Source: a virus. From it: a stretch of DNA of 40,366 bases. Positions within the stretch are counted from its first letter, which is position 1; every line of letters starts with the position of its first letter. The translations under genes were made by a program, and so were the position numbers. Below, in pieces: positions 23,293 to 31,094 of the stretch. The DNA lies in IMG/VR virus record IMGVR_UViG_3300047392_000117, positions 1-40,366 of that record. One strand, given 5' to 3'. The notes below the pieces were generated by a model. It searched no databases. It was not told where the DNA came from and saw only the letters and a program-made list of their open reading frames with translations.

Positions 23293-23778
23293 TTATGCTT
23301 CGTTTGTAGAAACTTTGCCGCCGGTCATATAGACCATTGTGCCAATGACGGCTTCGCCCTTGGGCCAGCGGATAGCAACGCACCGATCCTTTGAGATCGG
23401 GGCGATACTGACTTTGTCGCCTTGGTTGCCGCCCAAGACGTAGTAGTGGCGAATGCTTTCACCAACGTAGAACCCGACATGGCCACCGCCTGCGCGGTCG
23501 AACACCAGAATGGCGCCAGGCGCGATACGTTCTGGGCGAATACGCGATCCGTACTCAGCCCATGCCTTTGCGCGATACCAGTGCTTGGGGTAAGGCAGTC
23601 CTGCCTCGTCCATGCAATGCGCCACGAAGAAACCGCACCAAGGCGTCTCGTCGTCCGACCACCAAGCCTTGAGCTTGGCCAAGCCGCGAACGACCCACGG
23701 GTTATGCCGTGGGCCTTTGATCTCGCGCTCTCCGATCTTGCGACGAGCCTCGGCTAGCCATTTGGGGTCAGTCAACAT
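23293..23778 (-). CDS. Endolysin, CHAP/NlpC-type (TIGR02594-like)
   Basis: The 161-residue enzyme has the cysteine-peptidase core of phage endolysins: catalytic C48 in TPWCGFFVAHCM and H100 in GGGHVGFYVGE, with NQGDKVSI following. The pattern matches the TIGR02594 family, which cleaves peptidoglycan peptide bonds. It has no signal peptide, so release needs a holin. It is placed between two small membrane proteins and upstream of the spanin pair, forming a full lysis cassette. Confidence 0.88.
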   Translation of the reverse strand: MLTDPKWLAEARRKIGEREIKGPRHNPWVVRGLAKLKAWWSDDETPWCGFFVAHCMDEAGLPYPKHWYRAKAWAEYGSRIRPERIAPGAILVFDRAGGGHVGFYVGESIRHYYVLGGNQGDKVSIAPISKDRCVAIRWPKGEAVIGTMVYMTGGKVSTNEA

Positions 23779-23782
23779 CCGG

Positions 23783-23998
23783 TTAGCCCCCTAACTTTGC
23801 CTTGATTACGGCCCAAAAGAAAGCCACTGCTGTGCCAATACCGGCCAGCCATTTAACGAACGCCAACACGTTGGTCGCTGTTTTCCAAGCATCCAACAGG
23901 TCTTTCACTTCTTGGCGCAGTTCTTTAAGGTCGTCCTTCATCTGATTGACGTCCGATTGCAGGAGAGCCTGCTGAACTTCGTGGCTGGGTTCTGACAT
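23783..23998 (-). CDS. Coiled-coil membrane protein, holin/XhlA-like (71 aa)
   Basis: The N-terminal 45 residues form a charged coiled coil (SDVNQMKDDLKELRQEVKDL). One hydrophobic helix follows, FVKWLAGIGTAVAFFWAVIKA, ending in KLGG. This layout is typical of the XhlA/hemolysin-type small phage proteins, which aid lysis. The ATG overlaps the upstream stop (TAATG) and the endolysin starts four bases downstream. It may be the holin or a holin regulator. The second membrane protein at 23109-23282 is the alternative. Confidence 0.7.
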   Translation of the reverse strand: MSEPSHEVQQALLQSDVNQMKDDLKELRQEVKDLLDAWKTATNVLAFVKWLAGIGTAVAFFWAVIKAKLGG

Positions 23999-24489
23999 TA
24001 CGAGAAGTCCTCTGCTGTAACTGTGACATCCCAGTAACGAGTGACCCCAGCCGCAGTGGCGCTTACTGTGTACGACGCTGACCGAGTTCCGCCAAATTCT
24101 GTGGTGCTAATGCTAAAGGTGATACTGGTTGCGGAGCCGCCGTTGGCGACAGATACAGAACCGCCGAAGCCCGCATAGTTTGACCAGTTCCACGTCGCTG
24201 ACTGGTTGCAAGTGATTGAAACACTGGCATAAAGATTTCCGATGTCGCTCAACGTCTGCGGCGCGCCAGCGGACGTGCCGCCGCTTGGGCTGAACGCCAC
24301 ATCAGACGTGCCGAAAAACTTAGACATGGAGATCGCTCCGGATGCCGGCACTGCGCCGTTTACGCCAGAGGTGCTGCCAGGGACGTTGGCGCCGCCTGCG
24401 TAATACTCAGACATGCCGATAGGGTTCGCGCCTCCAAACTCAGTCTGGATTTGGCTTAATGATATTGCGCCAGATGTTTGAAGAGTCAC
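23998..24489 (-). CDS. Tail fibre-type protein with Ig-like C terminus (163 aa)
   Basis: The N terminus has the pattern GAISLSQIQTEFGG, then NPIGMSEYYAGGANVPGSTS, and GAISMSKFFGTS, an element found repeatedly in fibre genes of cyanophages, pelagiphages and other aquatic phages. The C-terminal 100 residues are Ser/Thr/Gly-rich beta strands of an Ig-like kind. It starts at GTG 24489 with GGGGA upstream. It is in the same reading frame as the short remnant at 24508-24573, 18 bases upstream. It probably contributes to receptor binding. Confidence 0.65.
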   Translation of the reverse strand: MTLQTSGAISLSQIQTEFGGANPIGMSEYYAGGANVPGSTSGVNGAVPASGAISMSKFFGTSDVAFSPSGGTSAGAPQTLSDIGNLYASVSITCNQSATWNWSNYAGFGGSVSVANGGSATSITFSISTTEFGGTRSASYTVSATAAGVTRYWDVTVTAEDFS

Positions 24490-24507
24490 GCCGAAGTCCC
24501 CGCTAAG

Positions 24508-24573
24508 TTAGTTTGGCATAGCGGAAATTGTGGCTTCCGGCAATTCTATTTCTACTTTCGCAAAATGGCTCAT
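24508..24573 (-). pseudogene. Short MSHFAK-type remnant (21 aa)
   Basis: This frame encodes MSHFAKVEIELPEATISAMPN and stops. The first seven residues equal those of the 117-residue protein at 25489-25842, and the ATG overlaps the stop of the upstream glycine-rich gene exactly as it does there. The rest is unrelated, so it looks like a truncated second copy left by tandem duplication of the module. It could still be translated as a tiny peptide. Confidence 0.55.
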
Positions 24574-25499
24574 GCCGTATAACTCCCAGATGAGTTAAAT
24601 TGAAGAATGGTGTTCGAGCCGCTGGTAGTTACCGTTGGGCTTCCTGTTGTTATACCACTGTAGCTGGCTGTTGGCACGGAAATAATGACCACGCCGGAGC
24701 CGCCTGCTGCTGCCGCGTATACCGCAGGGTTATTGTTCCCACCGCCACCGCCGCCACCGCCTGTGTTTGCTGATCCAGCGGTAGCGTTCGCAGCGTTGCC
24801 GCCCCCAGTTCCGCCCCCACCAGTTCCGCCTGCGGCTCCCGGACCAAAAATAGTACCTCCGCCACCGCCACCAGCGCGGGTTACAGAAGTGCCAGTTATA
24901 GAGGACGCCGTCCCATTTCCGCCAGTGCTAGTAGAGCCATTTGCGCCCGCCGCTGACGCGCCACCTCCGCCTCCGCCGTAGTAGGAGGAACTGGTGCCCC
25001 CTGCATTGCCTTGCCCAGACGTCCCAGAGCCCCCTGCGGAACTAGCGTTTTGACCAGACCCGCCACCACCTGAGCCGCCGCCGCCGCCGATGTTGCTTTG
25101 GATTGGCGTACTGTAGCTGTTGTTGCCACCGTAACCGCCACCAACAGCGGCTGTGAAGCTGGTAATGGACGAGGTTGATCCCGGACCGGATGACGCTCCG
25201 AAGTACACCCCCGCAGCTCCACCTGCGCCCACAGTGACGGTGTATACGGAACCCACAGAAAGGGGCTGGCTGGAAAGCGCGAGGTATCCACCTGCACCGC
25301 CACCGCCGCCTGCGGTAACTGGGCCTCCACCGCCGCCGCCCGCAATAATAAGTAGGTCAGCAAGGACAGGTGGTGCGGGCCACTTACCCTGCTTTTTCCA
25401 ATACGCAGCCTCCGCTAACGTCCAAATGCCCGGAGCCGCAGATGTGGTCGGGGTTACTGGTGTTTTACGGATAAGCCCTCCGGGCCACCTATTCGCCAT
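24570..25499 (-). CDS. Glycine-rich fibre/adhesin protein, 309 aa
   Basis: Begins MANRWPGGLIRKTPVTPTTS and has a small linker with TLAEAAYWKKQGKWPAPP, both common in phage tail proteins. From about residue 45 it is a Gly-rich domain with runs of five to eight Gly between beta-like blocks (YTVTVGAGG, SSITGTSVTRAGG, SGVVIISVP), ending ILQFNSSGSYTA. Such Gly-rich repeats resemble the polyglycine-II sandwich of phage adhesins. ATG 25499 overlaps the end of the 117-residue gene. The domain is a close copy of those in the 573-residue protein upstream. Confidence 0.7.
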   Translation of the reverse strand: MANRWPGGLIRKTPVTPTTSAAPGIWTLAEAAYWKKQGKWPAPPVLADLLIIAGGGGGGPVTAGGGGGAGGYLALSSQPLSVGSVYTVTVGAGGAAGVYFGASSGPGSTSSITSFTAAVGGGYGGNNSYSTPIQSNIGGGGGSGGGGSGQNASSAGGSGTSGQGNAGGTSSSYYGGGGGGASAAGANGSTSTGGNGTASSITGTSVTRAGGGGGGTIFGPGAAGGTGGGGTGGGNAANATAGSANTGGGGGGGGNNNPAVYAAAAGGSGVVIISVPTASYSGITTGSPTVTTSGSNTILQFNSSGSYTA

Positions 25500-25842
25500 T
25501 TGGAACCTCTGCCCAAGACAGGGTGTCCTCGTCCCAAATGTACACGTTGCCGTCATCTGGGTATGCGGTTGGGCATTCCCACAGGCAAGTGTCTTCATTG
25601 AGTGTCCATGACGCGAATGGCTGTGGTGGGATGAACGCATCCCGCTCTGCGTCGTAAGTGTAGCCGACACCAGCGTAGTTTTTGCGCAGCGGACGCCCTT
25701 CAGGGTGCTGGCCGCCATAGGTGTTGTACGATGTCTGCACCCACAGCGCGGGGTCGCCGAACAAGCCTGTGTCGATAACATCCTGCTCGATGACCAGAAC
25801 TTCAGTGACGATGCCGTCGATGACTTTTGCAAAATGGCTCAT
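25489..25842 (-). CDS. MSHFAK-type tail-associated protein (117 aa)
   Basis: The protein starts MSHFAKVIDGIVTEVLVIEQ and includes FGDPALWVQTSYNT, GRPLRKNYAGVGYTYD and a C-terminal Trp-rich part (FIPPQPFASWTLNEDTC). This pattern is widespread as a small structural protein in cyanophages and other aquatic phages, and its role is not established. Its ATG overlaps the stop of the 573-residue glycine-rich gene, and a glycine-rich gene follows, so the module is [glycine-rich][MSHFAK]. A short remnant of a second copy is at 24508-24573. Confidence 0.8.
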   Translation of the reverse strand: MSHFAKVIDGIVTEVLVIEQDVIDTGLFGDPALWVQTSYNTYGGQHPEGRPLRKNYAGVGYTYDAERDAFIPPQPFASWTLNEDTCLWECPTAYPDDGNVYIWDEDTLSWAEVPNGE

Positions 25843-27560
25843 GCTGTGTAACTTCCCGATGAATTGAATTGCATAATAGTGTTCGAACCGCTGGTCGTGA
25901 CCGTTGGCGATCCTGTCGTGGCCCCAGTGTACTTGGCTGTCGGTACTGAAATAATGACAACACCGGAGCCACCGGCTGACCCTACATAACTTCCTGCGCT
26001 GCCGCCACCGCCGCCGCCGCCGCCTGTGTTGGCGGTACCGTTGGTAGGAAGCCCGGCACTAGTACCTCCGGCACCACCACCCCCAGTACCAGCAACACCG
26101 CTAACACTATTGTAAATTGTACCGCCGCCACCACCGCCAGCGCGGGTTACAGATGTTCCTGTGATTGATGACGCTGTCCCGTTACCGCCTGCGCCGGGGG
26201 TAGAAGCGCCAACGGATGACGTACCAACGGCACTCGCACCGCCACCGCCGCCGCCGATATATGTTGTGGTGGAGCCGCCGCCTGCGTTACCTTGCCCAGA
26301 GGTTCCTGCGCCGCCAGTGCCTACGCCGTTGCCAGCGCCGCCACCAGAACCGCCGGAGAACACAGTAGAACTAGCACCGTAAGAACCAGCGCCACCACCA
26401 ACCGCAGCGGTAAACCCTGTTACGGACGAATTGGTGCCGCTACCACCTTGGGCGAAGCCCGCTGGGGCCGTAGCGCCAGCGCCCACCGTGACTGTGTACA
26501 CACTGCCAGCAAACAGCGTTTGGGCGGAGAGTGAAACATGACCGCCCGCGCCGCCACCACCGCCGCCCGTGCTACCGCCACTGCCTCCACCAGCAACCAA
26601 AAGCAAGTCTGCGCTGTAGTACACAGCGCCGCCGTTGCCGACAGTGTACGACCCTGATGAATTGAACTGCAACACGGCATTCGTGCCGCTTACCGAAACT
26701 ACCGGAGAACCCGTTGTTATGCCGGTGTAGCTTTCCAAAGGCAGAGACAAGATGACTACGCCTGAGCCGCCTGCGCCGCCTGTGCGTAACGTGCCCCCGC
26801 CGGTACCGCAGCCACCGCCGCCACCGCCTGTGTTGGCCGTGCCAGCAGAGCCGTTGGCGTCCGCGCCACCGTTGCCGCCGCCGCCAGCGCCGCCAGCGCC
26901 AGCCGTGCCAGCGGTGCGTTTACCCCCACCGCCGCCACCGGCATAAGTTACCGAAGTGCCTGTGATTGACGATGCGGTACCTGCGCCGCCATTGCCGGTA
27001 AACCCAGTGGAACCTGCTGCACTAGCACCGCCGCCACCGCCGCCACGCTGAAGGTCTGCGTCTACTGTTGAGTTTTGGCCATCGCCGCCTGCGCTGCCTT
27101 GGCCGCCGGTACCTGCTGCTCCCGGTGAAGATCCGCTGTAGAACGTACCCGCGCCGCCACCGCCGGAGCCGCCTGTTGCTGGGTTGGTCGGAGCGCCGCC
27201 GCCGCCTGCGCTGGTGCCGCCACCGCCACCGCCCGTAGCAGTCTGGCTAAAGGCCGAAGAATTACTGCCGTTGTTCCCGATAGCTACGCTGGCGGGGGAT
27301 GCGCCCCCAGCGCCAACAGTTATCGTGTACGTTGTCCCCGGAAAACCTTGCGCGGTGCCGGTTAGCAACCCGCCAGCACCCCCGCCACCAGTACCCGTGT
27401 TGGTGTTGGCGGTACCGCCTGACGCACCTCCGGCAGCAATCAAATAGCTGATTGATTGGATAGAACCGGTGTACTGAAAGTTCTCGCTAAGGCTCCACAC
27501 ACCGGACAGACCTGCCGGTGTGTTAGCTGTAATGATGCCGCGAGGGTAACGCCTAAACAT
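25839..27560 (-). CDS. Two-module glycine-rich fibre/adhesin protein, 573 aa
   Basis: The protein starts MFRRYPRGIITANTPAGLSG, then SLSENFQYTGS, and consists of two glycine-rich modules of about 250 residues, each opening with an LI/LL-A-G-G strand, carrying YTVTVGAGA-like, SSITGTSVT(R/Y)AGG and SGVVI(L/I)S blocks, and ending LQFNSSGSYT. Almost half the residues are Gly. It resembles polyglycine-II adhesins of the tail tip. The 309-residue protein downstream carries a third module. Proline-rich frames on the plus strand here are only shadows of the Gly codons. Confidence 0.72.
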   Translation of the reverse strand: MFRRYPRGIITANTPAGLSGVWSLSENFQYTGSIQSISYLIAAGGASGGTANTNTGTGGGGAGGLLTGTAQGFPGTTYTITVGAGGASPASVAIGNNGSNSSAFSQTATGGGGGGTSAGGGGAPTNPATGGSGGGGAGTFYSGSSPGAAGTGGQGSAGGDGQNSTVDADLQRGGGGGGASAAGSTGFTGNGGAGTASSITGTSVTYAGGGGGGKRTAGTAGAGGAGGGGNGGADANGSAGTANTGGGGGGCGTGGGTLRTGGAGGSGVVILSLPLESYTGITTGSPVVSVSGTNAVLQFNSSGSYTVGNGGAVYYSADLLLVAGGGSGGSTGGGGGGAGGHVSLSAQTLFAGSVYTVTVGAGATAPAGFAQGGSGTNSSVTGFTAAVGGGAGSYGASSTVFSGGSGGGAGNGVGTGGAGTSGQGNAGGGSTTTYIGGGGGGASAVGTSSVGASTPGAGGNGTASSITGTSVTRAGGGGGGTIYNSVSGVAGTGGGGAGGTSAGLPTNGTANTGGGGGGGGSAGSYVGSAGGSGVVIISVPTAKYTGATTGSPTVTTSGSNTIMQFNSSGSYTA

Positions 27561-27569
27561 TCAACGTCC

Positions 27570-27947
27570 TTACGAGTTGAGTTCTTCCCACGAACAGGTG
27601 ACAACAAGATCGTTCGCCGTGCCAGCCGTAGCGCCGATGCTTTCGTTTTCCTTGAGGTAAAACGACGTTGTCTTGTCAACGACGACAAGAGTTGCGTCAG
27701 CAGGCACCGAGATCGTCGAAGCAATCGGGAAGGCCGTACCACCCAGAGCCGCCGCGCTATACTTGTTAATCGTGATGTCAGCAGCAGATGTGCCGTCTAC
27801 GTTGGCAACCATAATGGAGTTGATCTTAAACACCTTACCGCTGGACGCGGCGTTGCTCACGATAGAGGTCGCGCTGGTCGAGGACAGAGCGGTACTAGAG
27901 TTGTTGCCATAAATGGCAGCTATGTTTACTATATTAGGGTTTGCCAT
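27570..27947 (-). CDS. Small virion protein, beta-rich (125 aa)
   Basis: Begins MANPNIVNIAAIYGNNSSTA and is made of short beta strands (FKINSIMVANVDG, ADITINKYS, TLVVVDK, SFYLKENESI), ending VTCSWEEL. This compact pattern with the late K-E-N-E-S-I motif is common in small structural proteins of aquatic phages, often near the fibres. It is probably a decoration or fibre-attachment protein. It lies between the collagen-like fibre and the glycine-rich proteins in the tail operon. Confidence 0.7.
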   Translation of the reverse strand: MANPNIVNIAAIYGNNSSTALSSTSATSIVSNAASSGKVFKINSIMVANVDGTSAADITINKYSAAALGGTAFPIASTISVPADATLVVVDKTTSFYLKENESIGATAGTANDLVVTCSWEELNS

Positions 27948-27956
27948 ATTACTTCC

Positions 27957-29213
27957 TTACAATCCAAATATCATGCTTAATGCGATGCTTTTTCCAGTGC
28001 TAACGTAGCCAGTGGGGTTAGTCGCATTGTAAGGCGTGTATCCCAAAGCCGTGACAATCGACTTCTTTTCCCACAAACTTGTCGATGTGTTGTAAAACAG
28101 CCCGTCGTTGTTGGCAGGGGATTGAGCCGACACATCGTGAAGCTCATCCATCTCATAGCCATTTTGCACTTTGACGAACAGCTTGCCCTGAGATGGGTGA
28201 GCGTGTTCCACCACAGCCATATAGACAAGATGACTTGGTGCGTACGGCTTGGTTCCTGTCAGTGTCCCAGCCGTTGTAGGGCTAAGGTATAATTGCTGCC
28301 CATCCGTGTAAGCAGATGTGTCGATATTGGTGATGGTTCCGATCAGCGTGACGTTACCATTCGCGTTGTTGGCAATGTCGGCAGTGACCAAGCCAAGCGT
28401 TTGCGCTGACGTTGCATCGCTGGTTGCGATTGCCTTACTGACAGTCGAAACCTGGCCAGTGGCGCCGCTGATATATACCGCCGTGCCTTTTGTCAGCGTT
28501 GCGCCCGTGGTGTTGCGGACAGGCAGAATTACATTGGAAGTCGCGCCGGCAACAGCGACAGACAAGTCTATGTCCGACGTACCGGTGACTGTCACCGAGC
28601 CGTCCGTTGATGTGATGGTCTGAATGACACCATCCGCGCCTGCTGGGCCGGCTGGACCGGCTGGGCCGGTCGCCCCTGTCGCGCCTGTGGCCCCTGTAGC
28701 CCCCGTTGCGCCTGTAGCGCCTTGCGGCCCCTCTATGTCGGCTAGTGCGACCAGATCGATCCACGTTGTCGCGCCAACAACCCGCCACTGGATGTGCGTT
28801 GCGGTCTTCTGTAACTCTACGGAGGGGCCGGCAGCGCCAGTGGCCCCTGTGGCCCCTGTGGCCCCCGTTGCGCCTGTAGCGCCTGCTGGGCCTGGGTCGC
28901 CCGTATCGCCTTTCGCTCCGGTCGCGCCAGTTTCTCCAGCAGGGCCGGTAGCGCCTACTGGTCCGATCTCGCCGGTTGGCCCGATTGGCCCCTGCGGGCC
29001 GTCGATGTCAGCCAAGGCGACAAGGTCGACCCATGTCGTGCCGTCAACGTATTTGTATTGAATGTGGGTCGCCGTTACGCGCATCTCAATGCGCGACGAC
29101 GAGGCCGCTGCCGCAGCACTTGCCGCCGCTGCCGCAGCACTCGCTGCTGCGTCGTCTTCATAGATGTTGGTCTGCGGTGACTCACCACCAGCAAAGAAGC
29201 TCGACGTAGACAT
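27957..29213 (-). CDS. Collagen-like tail fibre, 418 aa
   Basis: An Ala-rich coiled stretch (about 22-40) is followed by two copies of the block THIQ(Y/W)...[10 protein letters not shown](D/E)GPQG and two Gly-x-y collagen segments, the first [19 protein letters not shown]-like, the second with repeated GAT triplets. The C-terminal half is globular and beta-rich ([29 protein letters not shown]) and may bind the receptor or chaperone folding. Collagen-like repeats in phage fibres are well known as trimeric shafts. It starts next to the adaptor gene. Confidence 0.8.
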   Translation of the reverse strand: MSTSSFFAGGESPQTNIYEDDAAASAAAAAASAAAAASSSRIEMRVTATHIQYKYVDGTTWVDLVALADIDGPQGPIGPTGEIGPVGATGPAGETGATGAKGDTGDPGPAGATGATGATGATGATGAAGPSVELQKTATHIQWRVVGATTWIDLVALADIEGPQGATGATGATGATGATGATGPAGPAGPAGADGVIQTITSTDGSVTVTGTSDIDLSVAVAGATSNVILPVRNTTGATLTKGTAVYISGATGQVSTVSKAIATSDATSAQTLGLVTADIANNANGNVTLIGTITNIDTSAYTDGQQLYLSPTTAGTLTGTKPYAPSHLVYMAVVEHAHPSQGKLFVKVQNGYEMDELHDVSAQSPANNDGLFYNTSTSLWEKKSIVTALGYTPYNATNPTGYVSTGKSIALSMIFGL

Positions 29214-29216
29214 CTA

Positions 29217-29825
29217 TCAGTATCCGCTCTGAACAGTGTTGGTGGCGCCGGAAACCTCACTCTGACGAGCGTTCTCCATCAACCTTTGCATCGTGTCGTT
29301 AAACGTCTCTGACCACACCTGAATCTTCTCGACAGGTGAGCCGTGGTAGACGCCGGCTGCGACCAGCGCGCCGTACAAATACAGTTCGGGGGCCATTGAA
29401 AACACGGCGTTCGTCGCGTTCGACGCAGACAGCGCGGTCGGCAGTGCGTAATAGATCAGGCTAAGGCCGGTCAGGTCTGGGCCTGGCGTCGGCCACAGGC
29501 GCAGATACACCGTCTCACGCATGAATGAAATCGGGGTGCCTTGCAAGGCGTCACGGGCGTAGAACTCGGTCGTGGAAATGCGATCCAGGGCCTTGCTGTT
29601 GAAGATGACGTCTTTCGCTTCAAGGAAGTCGCCAGGGATCGCCACCTTGCCTTCGCTGTCGGTGGTGATGTTGGCGTACCGCTCCATCGGCGGGATGCGT
29701 AGAACGTGGAAGATGCGGTTCTCCGCCATCTGCACGAAATCGCTCAAGCGGGCGTCTGAAATGTCGTCGCGGTTCAGCCAGTCGGCGATAGCGGCTTTCA
29801 GTTCGGTGTAGGTGGTTATGCTCAC
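29217..29825 (-). CDS. Head-tail adaptor protein (P22 gp4 / SU10 adaptor-like)
   Basis: The 202-residue protein starts at GTG 29825 (GTGA overlap with the upstream gene). Its pattern, TYTELKAAIADWLNR, then LSDFVQMAENRIFHVLR and PPMERYA, and a late LSLIYYALP, is that of the adaptor / tail accessory factor that joins the portal to the tail in podoviruses of the P22/SU10 group. Two helices at the N terminus and one near the end bracket a beta core. Its location between the capsid gene and the fibres agrees. Confidence 0.78.
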   Translation of the reverse strand: MSITTYTELKAAIADWLNRDDISDARLSDFVQMAENRIFHVLRIPPMERYANITTDSEGKVAIPGDFLEAKDVIFNSKALDRISTTEFYARDALQGTPISFMRETVYLRLWPTPGPDLTGLSLIYYALPTALSASNATNAVFSMAPELYLYGALVAAGVYHGSPVEKIQVWSETFNDTMQRLMENARQSEVSGATNTVQSGY

Positions 29826-30124
29826 AACTTACCTCCGCGTGTACGCAGAAAGGCATAGTCTGGATCGTTCAAAAGAGCAACCATGCGAATCTTGTCTTCA
29901 GGCGATGGGGCCATCGCGTTGATGCCGTACTTCTGCTTCCACTCAAGCACTACGGAGTACGGGATGCTGGCAACCTTCGCGAAGTCGCCGAATTTCGTGC
30001 CGATGGCATCGGCTTGGGCGCGCTTGTTTGCTTCGATGATCGAAGTCACGTCCTGCGTGTGCCGCAGCGTGTGAAGCCCCGTGTTGCGGTCAAACTCAAG
30101 AGTGGTTTTAAGTTCGTCGGACAT
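29822..30124 (-). CDS. Conserved virion-associated protein (100 aa)
   Basis: The product begins MSDELKTTLEFDRNTGLHTL and includes DFAKVASIPYSVVLEWKQ and a C-terminal LLNDPDYAFLRTRGGKL. I know this order from small proteins between the capsid and adaptor genes of SU10-like and other aquatic podoviruses, where the function is unknown. It is predicted helical and soluble. The adaptor gene begins at a GTG within its stop. A hairpin at 30152-30177 separates it from the major capsid gene. Confidence 0.65.
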   Translation of the reverse strand: MSDELKTTLEFDRNTGLHTLRHTQDVTSIIEANKRAQADAIGTKFGDFAKVASIPYSVVLEWKQKYGINAMAPSPEDKIRMVALLNDPDYAFLRTRGGKL

Positions 30125-30151
30125 CAGAGGCTTTCATTCAAGAGTAAAGAG

Positions 30152-30177
30152 GAGAGCGGCACCCAACTGCCGCCCTC
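30152..30177 (-). terminator. Hairpin after the major capsid gene, probable partial terminator
   Basis: GAGGGCGGCA pairs with TGCCGCTCTC (30168-30177 with 30152-30161, one G-T pair) around a six-base loop. The minus strand then has CTCTTTACTCTT, a poor U tract. A leaky terminator here would raise capsid expression over the tail genes, as in T7. Confidence 0.5.
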
Positions 30178-30188
30178 CCCTCATTTCA

Positions 30189-31088
30189 TTACGCGGTCAG
30201 TGCGCTTGCCAGACCCGATGCTTCGTCGTTTTCGCAAACGAGCGTCAGTTCGGTGAGCATCATGCGCTTCTCGCTGTCGCCGTCCTTCGCCAAGACCGTG
30301 GTGGCCATTGGGCGGAGAACTGCACGGCTCCAGTACTCGGTGTCGAGAACCAGGGCAGTGTTGGCGTTGAGGAAGCGGTTAGGAACCACTGCAACTTCAC
30401 CAAATGGCGAGACGTACAGATCGACTGCGTTTACGAGCTTCTTCTGCACACCGAAATCGCGAGTGCGTCCCGAAGCGGCTGCGAAGCCGGCAACGATCAG
30501 CGAGTGCGATGGTGTTACCTGAAGCTGGTTAGGCATACCGCCTGCGGTGAAGACCTTCTGCATAACGTCCAAGAGGATCGTTTCAGAAAACGCACGGTTC
30601 GTACCGTTCGTGTTGGTCGTGCCAGCAGCGATCTGGTTCTGAGCCGAAGTCAGTTCACGAGCAGTCGTGCCGTTGCCAGCAGTACCAGCCTGTGCGTTAC
30701 CCACCATCGCGAACTCGATGTCGCGCTTGATTTCCTTGCCCTTCTTGGCAACGAGGCGGGCCAGTTCGTCCGCACGACCGTAAAGGCCGATTGCGCGGGC
30801 AGTACCGGATACTTCGACAACGCCCTTGAAAATCTGCGTGTTGGCAGACTTCAGCGTCGTGTCGGAAGCGGTTGCAGCACCAGCAGCCGCACCTTCAACA
30901 GCCTTGTTGGCTGCGGGTGAGGCCAGCTTGTCCTGCTGCCACTGGTGGTTGGTTGCTTTCGCCTTGGACGTGCCGATGGACGAAAGGAATGGAGTGTCGG
31001 TAGGCGAGATGTCATAGATGATGTCTTCGACATCTTCTTGCTTGCCGACCAAGTCATAAGTTTTTGCAACGCCAGAAATTGTAGCCAT
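30189..31088 (-). CDS. Major capsid protein (SU10/DUF5309 family)
   Basis: The 299-residue protein starts MATISGVAKTYDLVGKQEDV and has TPFLSSIGTSKAK, then HQWQQDKLA, the known opening of the DUF5309/SU10 major head protein family. The middle (LARLVAKKGKEIKRDIEFAM) is the long spine helix of an HK97 fold, and the C-terminal part contains YVSPFGEVAVVPNRF and TVLAKDGD(S)EKRMMLTELTL typical of the family. It forms the icosahedral shell. It follows the scaffold gene by six bases. Confidence 0.9.
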   Translation of the reverse strand: MATISGVAKTYDLVGKQEDVEDIIYDISPTDTPFLSSIGTSKAKATNHQWQQDKLASPAANKAVEGAAAGAATASDTTLKSANTQIFKGVVEVSGTARAIGLYGRADELARLVAKKGKEIKRDIEFAMVGNAQAGTAGNGTTARELTSAQNQIAAGTTNTNGTNRAFSETILLDVMQKVFTAGGMPNQLQVTPSHSLIVAGFAAASGRTRDFGVQKKLVNAVDLYVSPFGEVAVVPNRFLNANTALVLDTEYWSRAVLRPMATTVLAKDGDSEKRMMLTELTLVCENDEASGLASALTA

Positions 31089-31094
31089 TTTGAT

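Noticed and set aside
24685-27447. Proline-rich proteins on the plus strand
   Set aside because: They are the complement of Gly codons (GGN read as NCC) in the glycine-rich fibre genes. They have no start signals.
28624-29061. Plus-strand Ala/Pro/Val-rich frame opposite the collagen-like fibre
   Set aside because: Antisense shadow of the Gly-x-y repeats. No Shine-Dalgarno.
25839-29213. Diversity-generating retroelement target in the fibres
   Set aside because: No reverse transcriptase gene or template repeat is present. Repeats are explained by Gly-rich and collagen-like coding.
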